From contig NZ_CP012996.1 in NCBI RefSeq assembly GCF_001412655.1, positions 4,898,001 to 4,962,000 of the forward strand: a DNA stretch of 64,000 nt, in the 5' to 3' direction. The notes under the pieces are model-generated. The model did no database searches. It had not been told where the DNA came from and saw only the letters and a list, made by a program, of their open reading frames with translations. The stretch comes from Pedobacter sp. PACM 27299 (GTDB lineage: Bacteria > Bacteroidota > Bacteroidia > Sphingobacteriales > Sphingobacteriaceae). Position numbers and translations under genes: made by a program. Positions 42,866 through 52,064 of this stretch are shown piece after piece; position 1 is the stretch's first letter; every line of letters begins with the position of its first letter.

Positions 42866-44236
42866 TTATTTGCTCAACTCTGCGAAATATTTATGGAATA
42901 AAGGTAAAGTCTCAATTCCTTTATAATAATTATAGATGTCAAACTTCTCATTTGGAGAGTGTAAAGCATCACTATCTAATCCGAATCCAAACAATACAGA
43001 TTTAATACCTAATGAACTTTCGAACAAGGCTACAATTGGAATACTTCCGCCACCTCTTGTAGGGATTGGTTTTTTACCAAATGAATCTAAAATTGCTTGT
43101 TCTGCAGCACGGTAAGCGATACTATCTGTTGGCGTCACTACTGGTTCACCACCATGATGCGCCGTAACTTTTACTTTTACATAATCAGGAGCAATGCTTT
43201 CAAAATGCTTAGCGAAAATTTCAGAGATCTCTTCAGAAGTCTGATTTGGAACCAAACGCATAGAGATTTTAGCATTTGCTTTAGAAGGCAATACCGTTTT
43301 CGCACCTTCCCCAATATAACCACTCCAGATACCATTTACTTCTAAAGTTGGTCTTGTCCCGGTACGCTCCAAGGTAGAATAACCTTTTTCGCCCCATTCC
43401 GCACCGATTTCCAGGTCTTTTTTATATTCCTCCAAATCGAATGGTGCTGAGTTTAAAGCTGCTTTTTCAGCGTCAGTCAATTCGATTACTTTATCATAAA
43501 ACGCAGGTATCGTAATGTGGTTATTTTCGTCATGCAAAGAAGCAATCAGTTTACACAGGATTGTTGCCGGGTTTGCCACTGCACCACCATATACACCTGA
43601 GTGTAAATCTCGGTTTGGACCTACCACTTCTACTTCCATATAAGCCAAACCACGAAGTCCGGTCTCAATAGAAGGGTTTTCCATGCTGATCATAGAAGTA
43701 TCAGAAATCAAGACCACGTCAGCTTTTAGACGCTCCGTATTTGCTTTCACAAATACACCAAGATTTGCAGAACCTACTTCTTCCTCTCCCTCGATCATGA
43801 ACTTCACGTTACAAGCCAAAGTATTGGTTTTCATCATCAATTCAAAAGCCTTAACATGCATATAAAACTGACCTTTATCATCACAGGCACCACGTGCATA
43901 GATTTTACCATCGCGTACTGTTGGTTCAAAAGGAGGCGTTTTCCATAACTCCAAAGGATCTGCAGGCTGCACATCATAGTGACCGTAAATTAAAACGGTA
44001 GGTAATGCTGCATCAATGATTTTCTCCCCGTAAACAATAGGATAACCGGCAGTCTCACAGATTTCAACATTATCCGCACCAGCATCTTTCAACTTCTGAG
44101 CTACAAAATCAGCTGTCTTCAATACATCCCCTTTATATTTAGGGTCTGCACTTACCGAAGGAAAACGTAACAGTTCAAACAACTCCTCTAAAAAACGTTG
44201 TTTGTTGTCTTCTACATATTTTTTAATCTCTTGCAT
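42866..44236 (-). CDS. M20-family dipeptidase
   Basis: This 456-residue enzyme has the two-zinc M20 site: H86 and D88 in GHYDVQPAD, the bridging Asp in ARGACDDKG (119), and catalytic Glu in EGEEEVGS (151-153). A dimerisation domain is inserted (about 200-355), and SPNEKFDI near the end supplies another ligand region (preceded by LHSP His). It lacks a signal peptide. Close relatives hydrolyse dipeptides with broad specificity. Its placement near the epimerase and GH25 genes suggests use of peptides from cell-wall turnover or diet. Confidence 0.9.
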   Translation of the reverse strand: MQEIKKYVEDNKQRFLEELFELLRFPSVSADPKYKGDVLKTADFVAQKLKDAGADNVEICETAGYPIVYGEKIIDAALPTVLIYGHYDVQPADPLELWKTPPFEPTVRDGKIYARGACDDKGQFYMHVKAFELMMKTNTLACNVKFMIEGEEEVGSANLGVFVKANTERLKADVVLISDTSMISMENPSIETGLRGLAYMEVEVVGPNRDLHSGVYGGAVANPATILCKLIASLHDENNHITIPAFYDKVIELTDAEKAALNSAPFDLEEYKKDLEIGAEWGEKGYSTLERTGTRPTLEVNGIWSGYIGEGAKTVLPSKANAKISMRLVPNQTSEEISEIFAKHFESIAPDYVKVKVTAHHGGEPVVTPTDSIAYRAAEQAILDSFGKKPIPTRGGGSIPIVALFESSLGIKSVLFGFGLDSDALHSPNEKFDIYNYYKGIETLPLFHKYFAELSK

Positions 44237-44403
44237 AACAAATGGTTATTTCAAAATTTAGTTTAAACACCTATCAAGTCGTTTGTGAGCTGGTAATGAA
44301 GAGCTGAGCAGCCAATTGAAGCGCATCTTCCCAACAATTCCCTCCTTTAAAACGCCAATAATTTGAGTCGATAAAACTAGAAAAATTTATTCTGAAAAGC
44401 GCA

Positions 44404-44437
44404 TAAAAAAACCCTTATTAAAATCATTAATAAGGGT
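44404..44437 (-). terminator. Terminator after the hypothetical gene at 44457-45002
   Basis: AACCCTTATTAA pairs with TTAATAAGGGTT; reading leftward the stem ends in seven T. It is 20 bases beyond the stop. The rest of the 44237-44456 spacer holds nothing I can identify. Confidence 0.85.
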
Positions 44438-44456
44438 TACTGAAGGATGATATCTC

Positions 44457-45002
44457 CTACAAACTCTTTTGCAAGCCAATAAGATCAGCTACTAATTGAT
44501 CTCTAAGCGCAATAAAATCATAATTTAAGAAATCACAAGAATATTTTCTAAAGGCCATTTTATAGCCAATTGTAAATTCTCCCATTTCATAAGTACTGTC
44601 TTTAATTGCGGTCTCCAGTTCGCCGTCGTTTTCAGCGACTTTAAGACCTTCGATCAGTTCATTAAAGATGTATTTCTTATCTTCTCTGTGCGCATCAGTA
44701 CTATATATAAAAGTGAATAAAGCTTCAGAGTAAACTCTAATGGAATCCATCATCGTAATGTGTTCCGAAATCGCTTTTTTCAGTCCTTTATTAATTTTAT
44801 CCTTTATCTCTTTTTCCGTTCCGGCAACCTCTTCCGCATCTTCCTGGATCAACGCTGATTTGTATTCTTTCAGTGAATCAATACCTAAAAACGTCATTTT
44901 AACACCACCATCCACACTATCAATAAAAGCAGGTGCTACTATCTTTCCTTCAAAATCAGCCAAATGAACACCTATAACATCTACTTCAATTTCTAACTTC
45001 AT
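44457..45002 (-). CDS. Protein of unknown function (181 residues)
   Basis: The protein begins MKLEIEVDVIGVHLADFEGK, has no signal peptide, and is acidic and mostly helical in its second half. I recognise no family. I place the start at 45002 because an ATG further upstream (45122) would add forty residues rich in aromatic and basic residues that overlap the promoter region of the divergent PH-domain genes. It is a single-gene unit with its own terminator. Confidence 0.65.
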   Translation of the reverse strand: MKLEIEVDVIGVHLADFEGKIVAPAFIDSVDGGVKMTFLGIDSLKEYKSALIQEDAEEVAGTEKEIKDKINKGLKKAISEHITMMDSIRVYSEALFTFIYSTDAHREDKKYIFNELIEGLKVAENDGELETAIKDSTYEMGEFTIGYKMAFRKYSCDFLNYDFIALRDQLVADLIGLQKSL

Positions 45003-45116
45003 AAAATATTTTTTATAAAAATATGAAAATAAACACAAATCCTTCTGAAGCCGGGCATAAGAATAATTTATTAACTTCGTTTCGAACGCTATTTTACCTG
45101 TGAATTTACCTACAAA

Positions 45117-45644
45117 ATGCAAGATTTTACGAACGAAAACTTAGACCTCAGCCTGCTTCCAAAGTATGAAACTGTGTCCCTTAATGAGGTAGACAAAAAA
45201 TACTGGAAGGTAATTTTATTAAATATAGTAGTGTTTATGGTCTTTTTAGCCCTGGCGGCGGCATTCCTGTTTTTCCTGCTGAAAGCCTTAAAGCCTCAAC
45301 CTTATCTTTTTATTGGCGGATATGTATTGATTGGAATTTTATTAGTTGTCTTTTATGCAATTAGTGTCAAAAAAAGAGGTTATGCTATACGGGAAAAAGA
45401 CGTGATTTATAAAAGCGGCATCATTTCTATCAGCACTTCCGTTATTCCCTTTACGAGAATCCAGCACATCACCCTCAACGAAGGTGTGTTCTCCAGAATG
45501 TTTCAATTGGCCACTTTACATATTTATACTGCCGGTGGAATTTCCGGAAATATTGCGATTCCGGGGTTACCAATTGAATTGGCTAAATCCATTAAAGAAG
45601 AACTGACCAGACAGCTCAACAACCAGGAGGCCAATGGAAACTAA
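45117..45644 (+). CDS. Bacterial PH-domain membrane protein, YdbS-like
   Basis: This 175-residue protein has two membrane segments (near 32-53 and 60-82) followed by a bPH2 domain with the motif YKSGIISISTSVIPFTRIQHITLNEG and AGGISGNIAIPGLP. It is the small partner of the YdbT-like protein encoded next, overlapping it by 11 bases. YdbS/YdbT pairs sit in the cytoplasmic membrane of many bacteria. Their biochemical role is not settled; stress tolerance has been suggested for the Bacillus pair. Confidence 0.85.
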   Translation: MQDFTNENLDLSLLPKYETVSLNEVDKKYWKVILLNIVVFMVFLALAAAFLFFLLKALKPQPYLFIGGYVLIGILLVVFYAISVKKRGYAIREKDVIYKSGIISISTSVIPFTRIQHITLNEGVFSRMFQLATLHIYTAGGISGNIAIPGLPIELAKSIKEELTRQLNNQEANGN

Positions 45645-47229
45645 TTTTTCCGCCCCAAAAAGGCAATCTCCGATTGGTGTGGTCATCATCTTTGCCAACC
45701 AGCTCCAGCAAAGCATCCGGGTATTGATATTCCCGATCATCTTACTGCTTGTCCGCACAAAAAGCAGTGGTACGGGATACCTCATCGCAGGATTTCTTGC
45801 TTACCTGATCGTTCTCGCCATCCATTCCTATTTCAGCTATCTTAAATTCACGTTCTTTCTCGATGAAGAAAAACAGGAATTCATCATCCAAAAGGGCATA
45901 TTTAACCGGGAAAACCTGATCATCAGGCTGGATAAAATCCAACAGGTAAACATCAACCAATCCTTGATTCAAAGAATAGTTGGTGTTTACAGCCTCGATA
46001 TTGATACCGCGGGAAGTGATCAAAAAGAAGCCAGTATCAAGGCTATTGATCATGAGGCAGCGACCATCCTCAGAGAGAAATTATTGAGCAGAACATTTGC
46101 CACCGCAACAAACGAATTGACAGCTGCAAATCATACTGAATACTCAGCTACTCCAGGAGCTACTACTCAAAAATCAACTAATACCGATAAACAGCAGCAC
46201 AGCAACAACCAAGGTCACTATGGCGGTTACAGCAATATCCCAATCTTAAAATTAAGCAGCAATACCCTATTTAAAGTAGGATTGACTTCTAATTACGGCG
46301 CAAGCATCGCTCTGTTAGGTGGTTTTATCTATGCGATCCTGGAGGCCACAAAAAACTATACCGAAGCATTTCAGCTGGAAGAAAACCCCATTAGCCAACT
46401 GGCTACACAAGGCCTCGGTCTGATTTCCTTATGCATTCTGCTGATTTTTGCATTGATCATCGTTTTAGGAACCAATCTGATCCGAACCTTTCTGAAGTAT
46501 TACAACTTTGAAATCAGAAAAGAAAAAACTTTCCTTTCTATTCATTCTGGGCTCTTTGAAAAGAAACACATCTTGCTGAAACCTGAAAGGGTGCAAATTA
46601 GCAGCTACAGCCAGAACTTTTTCCAGAAAAAAATGAACCTGATCAATTTAAAATTTAAACAGGCAGCATTCAATACGGCCGAAGAAGAAGATAAAGACAA
46701 TAAGAAACATGATATAGAAATCCCGGGATGTGATGAAAAGGAAAGAAATGAAATCTTAAAAATGATTTACCACTGTCTGCCTGTGAAAGGCAGTTCTTTT
46801 GTACCCAACTACCGCTTCCTCCTACTGACCGTCATGCTACGCATTGTGCTTCCAGCTATTATTTTTGTAGGATTAGCACAGCTGAGACTGGCTTTACAAC
46901 CTTACCTATGGATAATTCTTCCCTATGCTATTTTCGCTGGGATCCTGCTCTATTTTGAATATGCCCACCATAGGTTATTTGTATCGGAAGATTTCATCCT
47001 CAAAAAAAGTGGCATCTGGGACATTGAATATCAAACGATGGAGCCTCATAAAATTCAAAAAATTACTACTAAACAATATTTTTGGCATAAGAAAGCAGAT
47101 ATCGGTCATTTGATCCTGCATACTGCTGCCGGTACCTTGCATTTTAAATACGGAAAGTACGCCGATATTCATCAGATCGTAAACTATTGGTTATATAAAG
47201 TAGAGTCAGGCAAAAAAGATTGGATGTAA
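45634..47229 (+). CDS. Bacterial PH-domain membrane protein, YdbT-like
   Basis: This 531-residue protein has three bPH2 domains, each after a membrane hairpin: IQKGIFNRENLIIRLDKIQQ (near 90), IHSGLFEKKHILLKPERVQ (near 305) and LKKSGIWDIEYQTMEPHKIQ (near 455). A low-complexity Thr/Gln/Asn stretch (about 165-200) joins the first two. It overlaps the YdbS-like gene and is surely co-translated with it. The C-terminal residues KVESGKKDWM follow the third domain directly. Confidence 0.87.
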   Translation: METNFSAPKRQSPIGVVIIFANQLQQSIRVLIFPIILLLVRTKSSGTGYLIAGFLAYLIVLAIHSYFSYLKFTFFLDEEKQEFIIQKGIFNRENLIIRLDKIQQVNINQSLIQRIVGVYSLDIDTAGSDQKEASIKAIDHEAATILREKLLSRTFATATNELTAANHTEYSATPGATTQKSTNTDKQQHSNNQGHYGGYSNIPILKLSSNTLFKVGLTSNYGASIALLGGFIYAILEATKNYTEAFQLEENPISQLATQGLGLISLCILLIFALIIVLGTNLIRTFLKYYNFEIRKEKTFLSIHSGLFEKKHILLKPERVQISSYSQNFFQKKMNLINLKFKQAAFNTAEEEDKDNKKHDIEIPGCDEKERNEILKMIYHCLPVKGSSFVPNYRFLLLTVMLRIVLPAIIFVGLAQLRLALQPYLWIILPYAIFAGILLYFEYAHHRLFVSEDFILKKSGIWDIEYQTMEPHKIQKITTKQYFWHKKADIGHLILHTAAGTLHFKYGKYADIHQIVNYWLYKVESGKKDWM

Positions 47230-47253
47230 CTCCAATAAGAGACATAGTTTTCT

Positions 47254-47261
47254 TATTTTTG
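47254..47261 (+). promoter_or_regulatory. -7 element upstream of uvrD/pcrA (TATTTTTG)
   Basis: TATTTTTG matches TAnnTTTG and lies 89 bases before the TTG start codon of the helicase gene, leaving a moderate leader. Confidence 0.4.
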
Positions 47262-47349
47262 TCTGAATGTAGCCGGACGTACTTTTAGGGTAGTCCGATA
47301 GCAATACATGGTTTAACAATACCTTTAAAAAGCAGAACAAGATAGCATT

Positions 47350-49656
47350 TTGGATTATTTAGCAGGATTAAACCCCCAACAACGCGCAGCAGTAGAAAAC
47401 ACCCAGGGACCAGCAATGATTGTCGCAGGTGCAGGCTCCGGAAAAACACGTGTCATTACTTATAGAGTAGCTCACCTGATTGAAAAAGGAGTAGATCCAT
47501 TCAATATTCTGGTGCTTACTTTTACCAATAAAGCCTCCAAAGATATGCGCGAGCGAATCATGAAAGTGATTGGCGCAGAAGCAAAGAATATCTGGATGGG
47601 TACTTTTCACTCCGTATTTGCGAAAATATTAAGAGTAGAAGCAGAGAAGATCGGTTATCCTTCCAGTTTCACCATCTATGATACAGACGATAGTAAAAGT
47701 CTGATCAGAGCGATACTGCGCGAAATGCAGCTGGACGACAAGCTTTACAATGCCAATTTCGTATACAACAGGATCTCTTCTGCGAAAAACAACCTGGTTT
47801 CCCACATCGAATACCAGGAGAATGCAGAAATCCAGGCAGAAGACATCAGCAATAAACGTCCTTTAATCGGAGCGATTTATGAAACGTATACCAAACGCTG
47901 CTTCAAATCAGGCGCAATGGATTTTGACGATTTGCTGTTTAAAACAAATGTGCTGTTAAAAAATCATCCTGACGTCTTGAATAAATACCAGCAGAAATTC
48001 AAATACCTGATGGTAGATGAGTACCAGGATACTAACTTTTCACAGTACACCATCGTGAAGAAATTAGCAGCAGCCTACCAGAATATCTGTGTGGTAGGTG
48101 ATGATGCGCAAAGTATCTATGCTTTCAGGGGTGCAAATATTCAGAACATCCTGAATTTTGAACGCGATTACCCGGATTTGAAAGTGTATAAACTAGAGCA
48201 GAATTACCGCTCTACCCAAAATATTGTAGAAGTTGCAAACAGCATCATCGCCAACAATAAAAACCAGTTGGAGAAGAATGTATTCTCTGACAATGAGCCT
48301 GGCGACAGGATCAGGGTACAGCGCGCCTTTACCGACAATGAGGAAGGTAAAATTGTAGCAGAAGCCATCATTCAGGAACGTAGTTCTAAAGGGTATAACT
48401 ACAATGATTTTGCTATCTTATACCGTACCAACGCACAGTCCAGAGCAATGGAGGAAGGTTTAAGAAAACTCAATGTCCCTTATAAAATATATGGCGGACT
48501 ATCTTTCTACCAACGTAAAGAGATCAAGGATTTAATTGCTTATTTCCGCTTAACCTTCAACCCAAGTGATGAAGAGGCCATCAAAAGGGTAATCAATTAC
48601 CCAAAAAGAGGGCTTGGTGATACGACCGTAGAAAAACTATTGGTTGCTGCTGATGAACACAATGTGACCATGTGGGAAGTCGTATGTAATCCACAACAGT
48701 ACATTGCCGGCAGAATCGCCAATCAATTGAATGATTTCGCAATGATGATCAAGAGTTTCACTGTAGAAGCCAAGAAATTGGATGCTTATGAAGCCGCTTT
48801 ATACATCGCACAACATTCTGGGATTTTAAAAGAATTACATTCCGACATGACTGATGAAGGTCGTGGGCGACATGAAAACATACAGGAATTATTAAACGGG
48901 ATCAAGGAATTTGGAGAACGCGAAGATATCGAAGACCGCAGTCTGGAAATATTTATGCAGGACATTGCCTTGTTGACCAATGACGATAAATCAAACGACA
49001 AAAACGTAGATACCGTTTCATTAATGACCATTCACTCTTCAAAAGGGCTGGAATTTAAGAACGTATTTGTAGTTGGTTTAGAGGAAAACCTCTTCCCTTC
49101 TCAGATGTCGCTCAATTCAAGGTCTGATTTAGAAGAAGAACGCAGGTTATTTTATGTAGCAGTAACCCGGGCAGAGAAGAAACTGACCCTTACCTACTCT
49201 ACTTCGAGATACAGATGGGGAACTTTAACCAATTGTGAGCCAAGTCGTTTTATCGAGGAAATCAATGCCCGTTACCTGGAAATTGAGGTACCAAAATCTG
49301 CTAAACCACCTACTAGCGACGACAGTTTCTCTTCTGAAAGAAGAAGCTGGACACAGCAAAGGGATAGTTTCAGCAAACCAAAGCCTGCTGCTTCTGGCAC
49401 AGCAACCGGTACTTCTACCGCTCCAAGACCTAAAACATCGGTATTGCCTAAAGCCCATGTGCCTACACCGGGTTTCGCACCTGATGCGGCAAACCTTTTT
49501 CAAAATGGAATGGAAGTGGAGCATGAGAAATTCGGTTTCGGTAAAATTGTGAGTCTGGAAGGCAGCTTACCTGATGTAAAAGCAACGGTATTTTTTCAAG
49601 GTCTGGGTAATAAGCAGTTATTATTAAAATTTGCTAAATTGCGAATTGTTAAATAA
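47350..49656 (+). CDS. UvrD/PcrA-type DNA helicase
   Basis: This 768-residue superfamily 1A helicase unwinds DNA 3' to 5' in repair and replication. Walker A AGAGSGKT is at 26-33, motif II DEYQDTN near 223, then GDDAQSIYAFRGA, QNYRS, and VAVTRAEKKL near 605. The C-terminal tail ends in a PcrA-type Tudor-like segment (EKFGFGKIVSLEG). Translation most likely begins at TTG 47350, giving MDYLAGLNPQQRAAV, the standard start of Bacteroidota homologues; no ATG lies suitably near. Confidence 0.95.
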   Translation: MDYLAGLNPQQRAAVENTQGPAMIVAGAGSGKTRVITYRVAHLIEKGVDPFNILVLTFTNKASKDMRERIMKVIGAEAKNIWMGTFHSVFAKILRVEAEKIGYPSSFTIYDTDDSKSLIRAILREMQLDDKLYNANFVYNRISSAKNNLVSHIEYQENAEIQAEDISNKRPLIGAIYETYTKRCFKSGAMDFDDLLFKTNVLLKNHPDVLNKYQQKFKYLMVDEYQDTNFSQYTIVKKLAAAYQNICVVGDDAQSIYAFRGANIQNILNFERDYPDLKVYKLEQNYRSTQNIVEVANSIIANNKNQLEKNVFSDNEPGDRIRVQRAFTDNEEGKIVAEAIIQERSSKGYNYNDFAILYRTNAQSRAMEEGLRKLNVPYKIYGGLSFYQRKEIKDLIAYFRLTFNPSDEEAIKRVINYPKRGLGDTTVEKLLVAADEHNVTMWEVVCNPQQYIAGRIANQLNDFAMMIKSFTVEAKKLDAYEAALYIAQHSGILKELHSDMTDEGRGRHENIQELLNGIKEFGEREDIEDRSLEIFMQDIALLTNDDKSNDKNVDTVSLMTIHSSKGLEFKNVFVVGLEENLFPSQMSLNSRSDLEEERRLFYVAVTRAEKKLTLTYSTSRYRWGTLTNCEPSRFIEEINARYLEIEVPKSAKPPTSDDSFSSERRSWTQQRDSFSKPKPAASGTATGTSTAPRPKTSVLPKAHVPTPGFAPDAANLFQNGMEVEHEKFGFGKIVSLEGSLPDVKATVFFQGLGNKQLLLKFAKLRIVK

Positions 49657-49802
49657 AATATATCTTTACAGAATCCGGAGGAGTTTATAAATCCGTGATT
49701 GCTACTAATTTGATTATAGATTATACAATTAATGGCTATAATTCGTTATCACCTGATACGATCAGCCTTTAGCAAACTTAGCTTATTCAAGAAGATAAAT
49801 AC

Positions 49803-49836
49803 GCCCTAAGGGCCGACCGGCACTTTAAACCGGTCG
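49803..49836. other. Two adjacent hairpins before the DUF4290 gene
   Basis: GCCC-TAA-GGGC at 49803-49813 and CGACCGG-N9-CCGGTCG at 49814-49836 form two GC stems in an otherwise AT-rich spacer. No T-run follows the second on the plus strand, only an A-rich stretch ending at the ATG 49867. It may be a weak terminator for the helicase gene or a leader structure of the DUF4290-murA transcript. Confidence 0.45.
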
Positions 49837-49866
49837 CACATAAAAATAAAAAGTATAATTATACAG

Positions 49867-50562
49867 ATGAATTTCGATTATAATACCACAAGAAACGAGT
49901 TAATCCTCGCCGAATACGGCCGTAATGTACAGAACATGGTGAAGTACATTATTGAATTACCCGACCTTGAAGAACGTAATAAATATGCTCAGGCGGTGAT
50001 AGATCTTATGGGATTCTTAAACCCCCATTTGCGTGATGTTGCTGATTTTAAGCATAAATTATGGGATCACCTACACATCATCTCGGGTTATAAAATCGAT
50101 GTAGACAGCCCTTATCCAAAGCCTACCCCTGAAGATGCTTTAGTAAAACCGAAACATATCGGCTACCCTCAGCAAAAAATCACCTATAAACACTACGGTA
50201 AAACTGTGGAAACGATGATTGAAAAGGCAAAAGCCGTTGATGATCCGGAACGCAGAGCGGCAATGGTACAAGGCATCGCAAATTTCATGAAAATGGCTTA
50301 CGTCACCTGGAATAAAGACAGTGTTGCGGATGAAACGATCCTGAAAAACCTGCGCGAGCTGTCGGGTGGTGAGCTGCAACTGGATGAAAATGTAAACCTG
50401 GCGAAGGTTGAATTCAAACCTGTAGTGACCAGACCAGCGAACAACAATAACCGCGGCAGACAAAACAACAATAACAACAACGGTAAAGGCAGACAAAACA
50501 GCACCAGTAACAACAACCGCCCTCAGCGTAACAACAATAGCAATCCAAAACCACGTCACTAG
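49867..50562 (+). CDS. DUF4290-family protein
   Basis: This 231-residue cytosolic protein begins MNFDYNTTRNELILAEYGRN and is helical up to about residue 190, with GYPQQKITYKHYGK in the middle. From 196 on it is a low-complexity Asn/Arg/Gln/Gly tail (NNNRGRQNNNNNNGKGRQ), which resembles disordered nucleic-acid-binding tails. It precedes murA by 41 bases, a pairing I know as conserved in Bacteroidota. The family has no known function; a link to cell-wall synthesis is suggested only by the neighbour. Confidence 0.85.
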   Translation: MNFDYNTTRNELILAEYGRNVQNMVKYIIELPDLEERNKYAQAVIDLMGFLNPHLRDVADFKHKLWDHLHIISGYKIDVDSPYPKPTPEDALVKPKHIGYPQQKITYKHYGKTVETMIEKAKAVDDPERRAAMVQGIANFMKMAYVTWNKDSVADETILKNLRELSGGELQLDENVNLAKVEFKPVVTRPANNNNRGRQNNNNNNGKGRQNSTSNNNRPQRNNNSNPKPRH

Positions 50563-50603
50563 ATCTTACCAATTTTAATACTACTATACAAGCTTACTAC
50601 AAC

Positions 50604-51929
50604 ATGAATGCATTCGAAATAATTGGTGGACAAAAGTTAAAAGGTGAAATCACACCTCAGGGAGCGAAGAATGAAGCCCTACAAATTATCTCAGCAGTTT
50701 TATTAACTGAAGAAAAAATCACCATCAGTAATATCCCTGATATTAAAGATGTTAACAAACTAATTGAACTATTAGGAGACCTTGGGGTAACCGTAGAACG
50801 TCTTTCAAAAGACACTTATACTTTTGAAGCCAAAAACATTAACCTGGATTTCTTCCAATCAGATATTTTTAAATCTAAAGGCGGCAGTTTAAGAGGATCA
50901 ATTATGATCGTCGGTCCACTATTGGCCCGTTTCGGTAAAGCAGCAATTCCTAAACCAGGCGGCGATAAAATCGGCCGCAGAAGATTGGATACGCATTTCT
51001 TAGGCTTTGAGAAATTAGGTGCTAAATTCGTTTATGACGCTAAAAAAGAGTTTTTTAACGTAGATGCTACCGCCCTTAAAGGTGCTTATATCCTGATGGA
51101 TGAAGCTTCCGTAACCGGAACTGCAAATATTGTGATGACTGCTGTTATGGCCACAGGCATCACGACCATTTATAACGCTGCCTGTGAGCCTTACTTACAG
51201 CAACTTTGTAAAATGCTGAACCGTATGGGTGCCAAAATTACTGGGGTAGGTTCCAACCTGCTGACCATTGAAGGTGTCACCAAACTTGGCGGTACAGAAC
51301 ACCGCATGCTGCCTGATATGATTGAAATCGGTTCTTTCATTGGCCTTGCGGCGATGACCGAATCAGAAATCACGATTAAAAACGTATGCTATTCAGAACT
51401 AGGAATTATTCCTGAAGTTTTCAGAAAACTAGGTATCAAATTTGAACTTAGAGGTGATGATATTTTCATTCCTTCTCAGAAACATTATGTAATTGAATCC
51501 TTTATTGATGGCTCTATGCTCACTATCGCAGATTCTCCATGGCCAGGATTCACTCCTGATTTGTTGAGTATCGTATTGGTAGTAGCTACTCAAGCCAAAG
51601 GATCAGTATTGATTCATCAGAAAATGTTTGAAAGCCGTCTGTTCTTTGTCGACAAACTGATTGACATGGGTGCTCAAATCATCCTATGTGATCCACACAG
51701 AGCAACAGTAAACGGAATCAACAAGCAATATAAATTAAGAGGTATCAGCATGACTTCTCCGGATATCCGTGCAGGAGTATCCCTATTGATCGCTGCTTTA
51801 TCTGCGGAAGGAAAATCAACGATTTTCAATATCGAGCAAATTGAGCGTGGTTACCAGGACATTGACACCCGTTTACGCGCCCTTGGTGCACAGATTAAAC
51901 GTGTTGATGCTTCAGCACCTAGTCACTAG
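50604..51929 (+). CDS. murA: UDP-N-acetylglucosamine 1-carboxyvinyltransferase MurA
   Basis: This 441-residue enzyme transfers enolpyruvate from PEP to UDP-GlcNAc, the first committed step of peptidoglycan synthesis. K22 in GAKNEAL matches the conserved Lys22. The active-site loop reads KPGGDKIGRRRLDTH (from about 117), so D121 stands where E. coli has Cys115, the residue alkylated by fosfomycin. Asp at this position keeps activity but makes MurA insensitive to fosfomycin in species such as Mycobacterium tuberculosis. Length and remaining motifs are normal. A terminator follows. Confidence 0.95.
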   Translation: MNAFEIIGGQKLKGEITPQGAKNEALQIISAVLLTEEKITISNIPDIKDVNKLIELLGDLGVTVERLSKDTYTFEAKNINLDFFQSDIFKSKGGSLRGSIMIVGPLLARFGKAAIPKPGGDKIGRRRLDTHFLGFEKLGAKFVYDAKKEFFNVDATALKGAYILMDEASVTGTANIVMTAVMATGITTIYNAACEPYLQQLCKMLNRMGAKITGVGSNLLTIEGVTKLGGTEHRMLPDMIEIGSFIGLAAMTESEITIKNVCYSELGIIPEVFRKLGIKFELRGDDIFIPSQKHYVIESFIDGSMLTIADSPWPGFTPDLLSIVLVVATQAKGSVLIHQKMFESRLFFVDKLIDMGAQIILCDPHRATVNGINKQYKLRGISMTSPDIRAGVSLLIAALSAEGKSTIFNIEQIERGYQDIDTRLRALGAQIKRVDASAPSH

Positions 51930-51970
51930 AATAATTGAGCAAAGTCACTTGGTTTAAAATAACAAGGCAT

Positions 51971-51999
51971 AAAAAAATCCCGGAAATCCGGGATTTTTT
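51971..51999. terminator. Bidirectional terminator between murA and the CBS-type gene
   Basis: ATCCCGGA pairs with CCGGGAT around AAT, flanked by A7 and T6. It separates two convergent genes. Confidence 0.92.
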
Positions 52000-52064
52000 A
52001 TGCTTAATAAATTCCTACTTTACCAATATGAAGGACTCAGCCTCCTATTGAAATCGCATTGATC

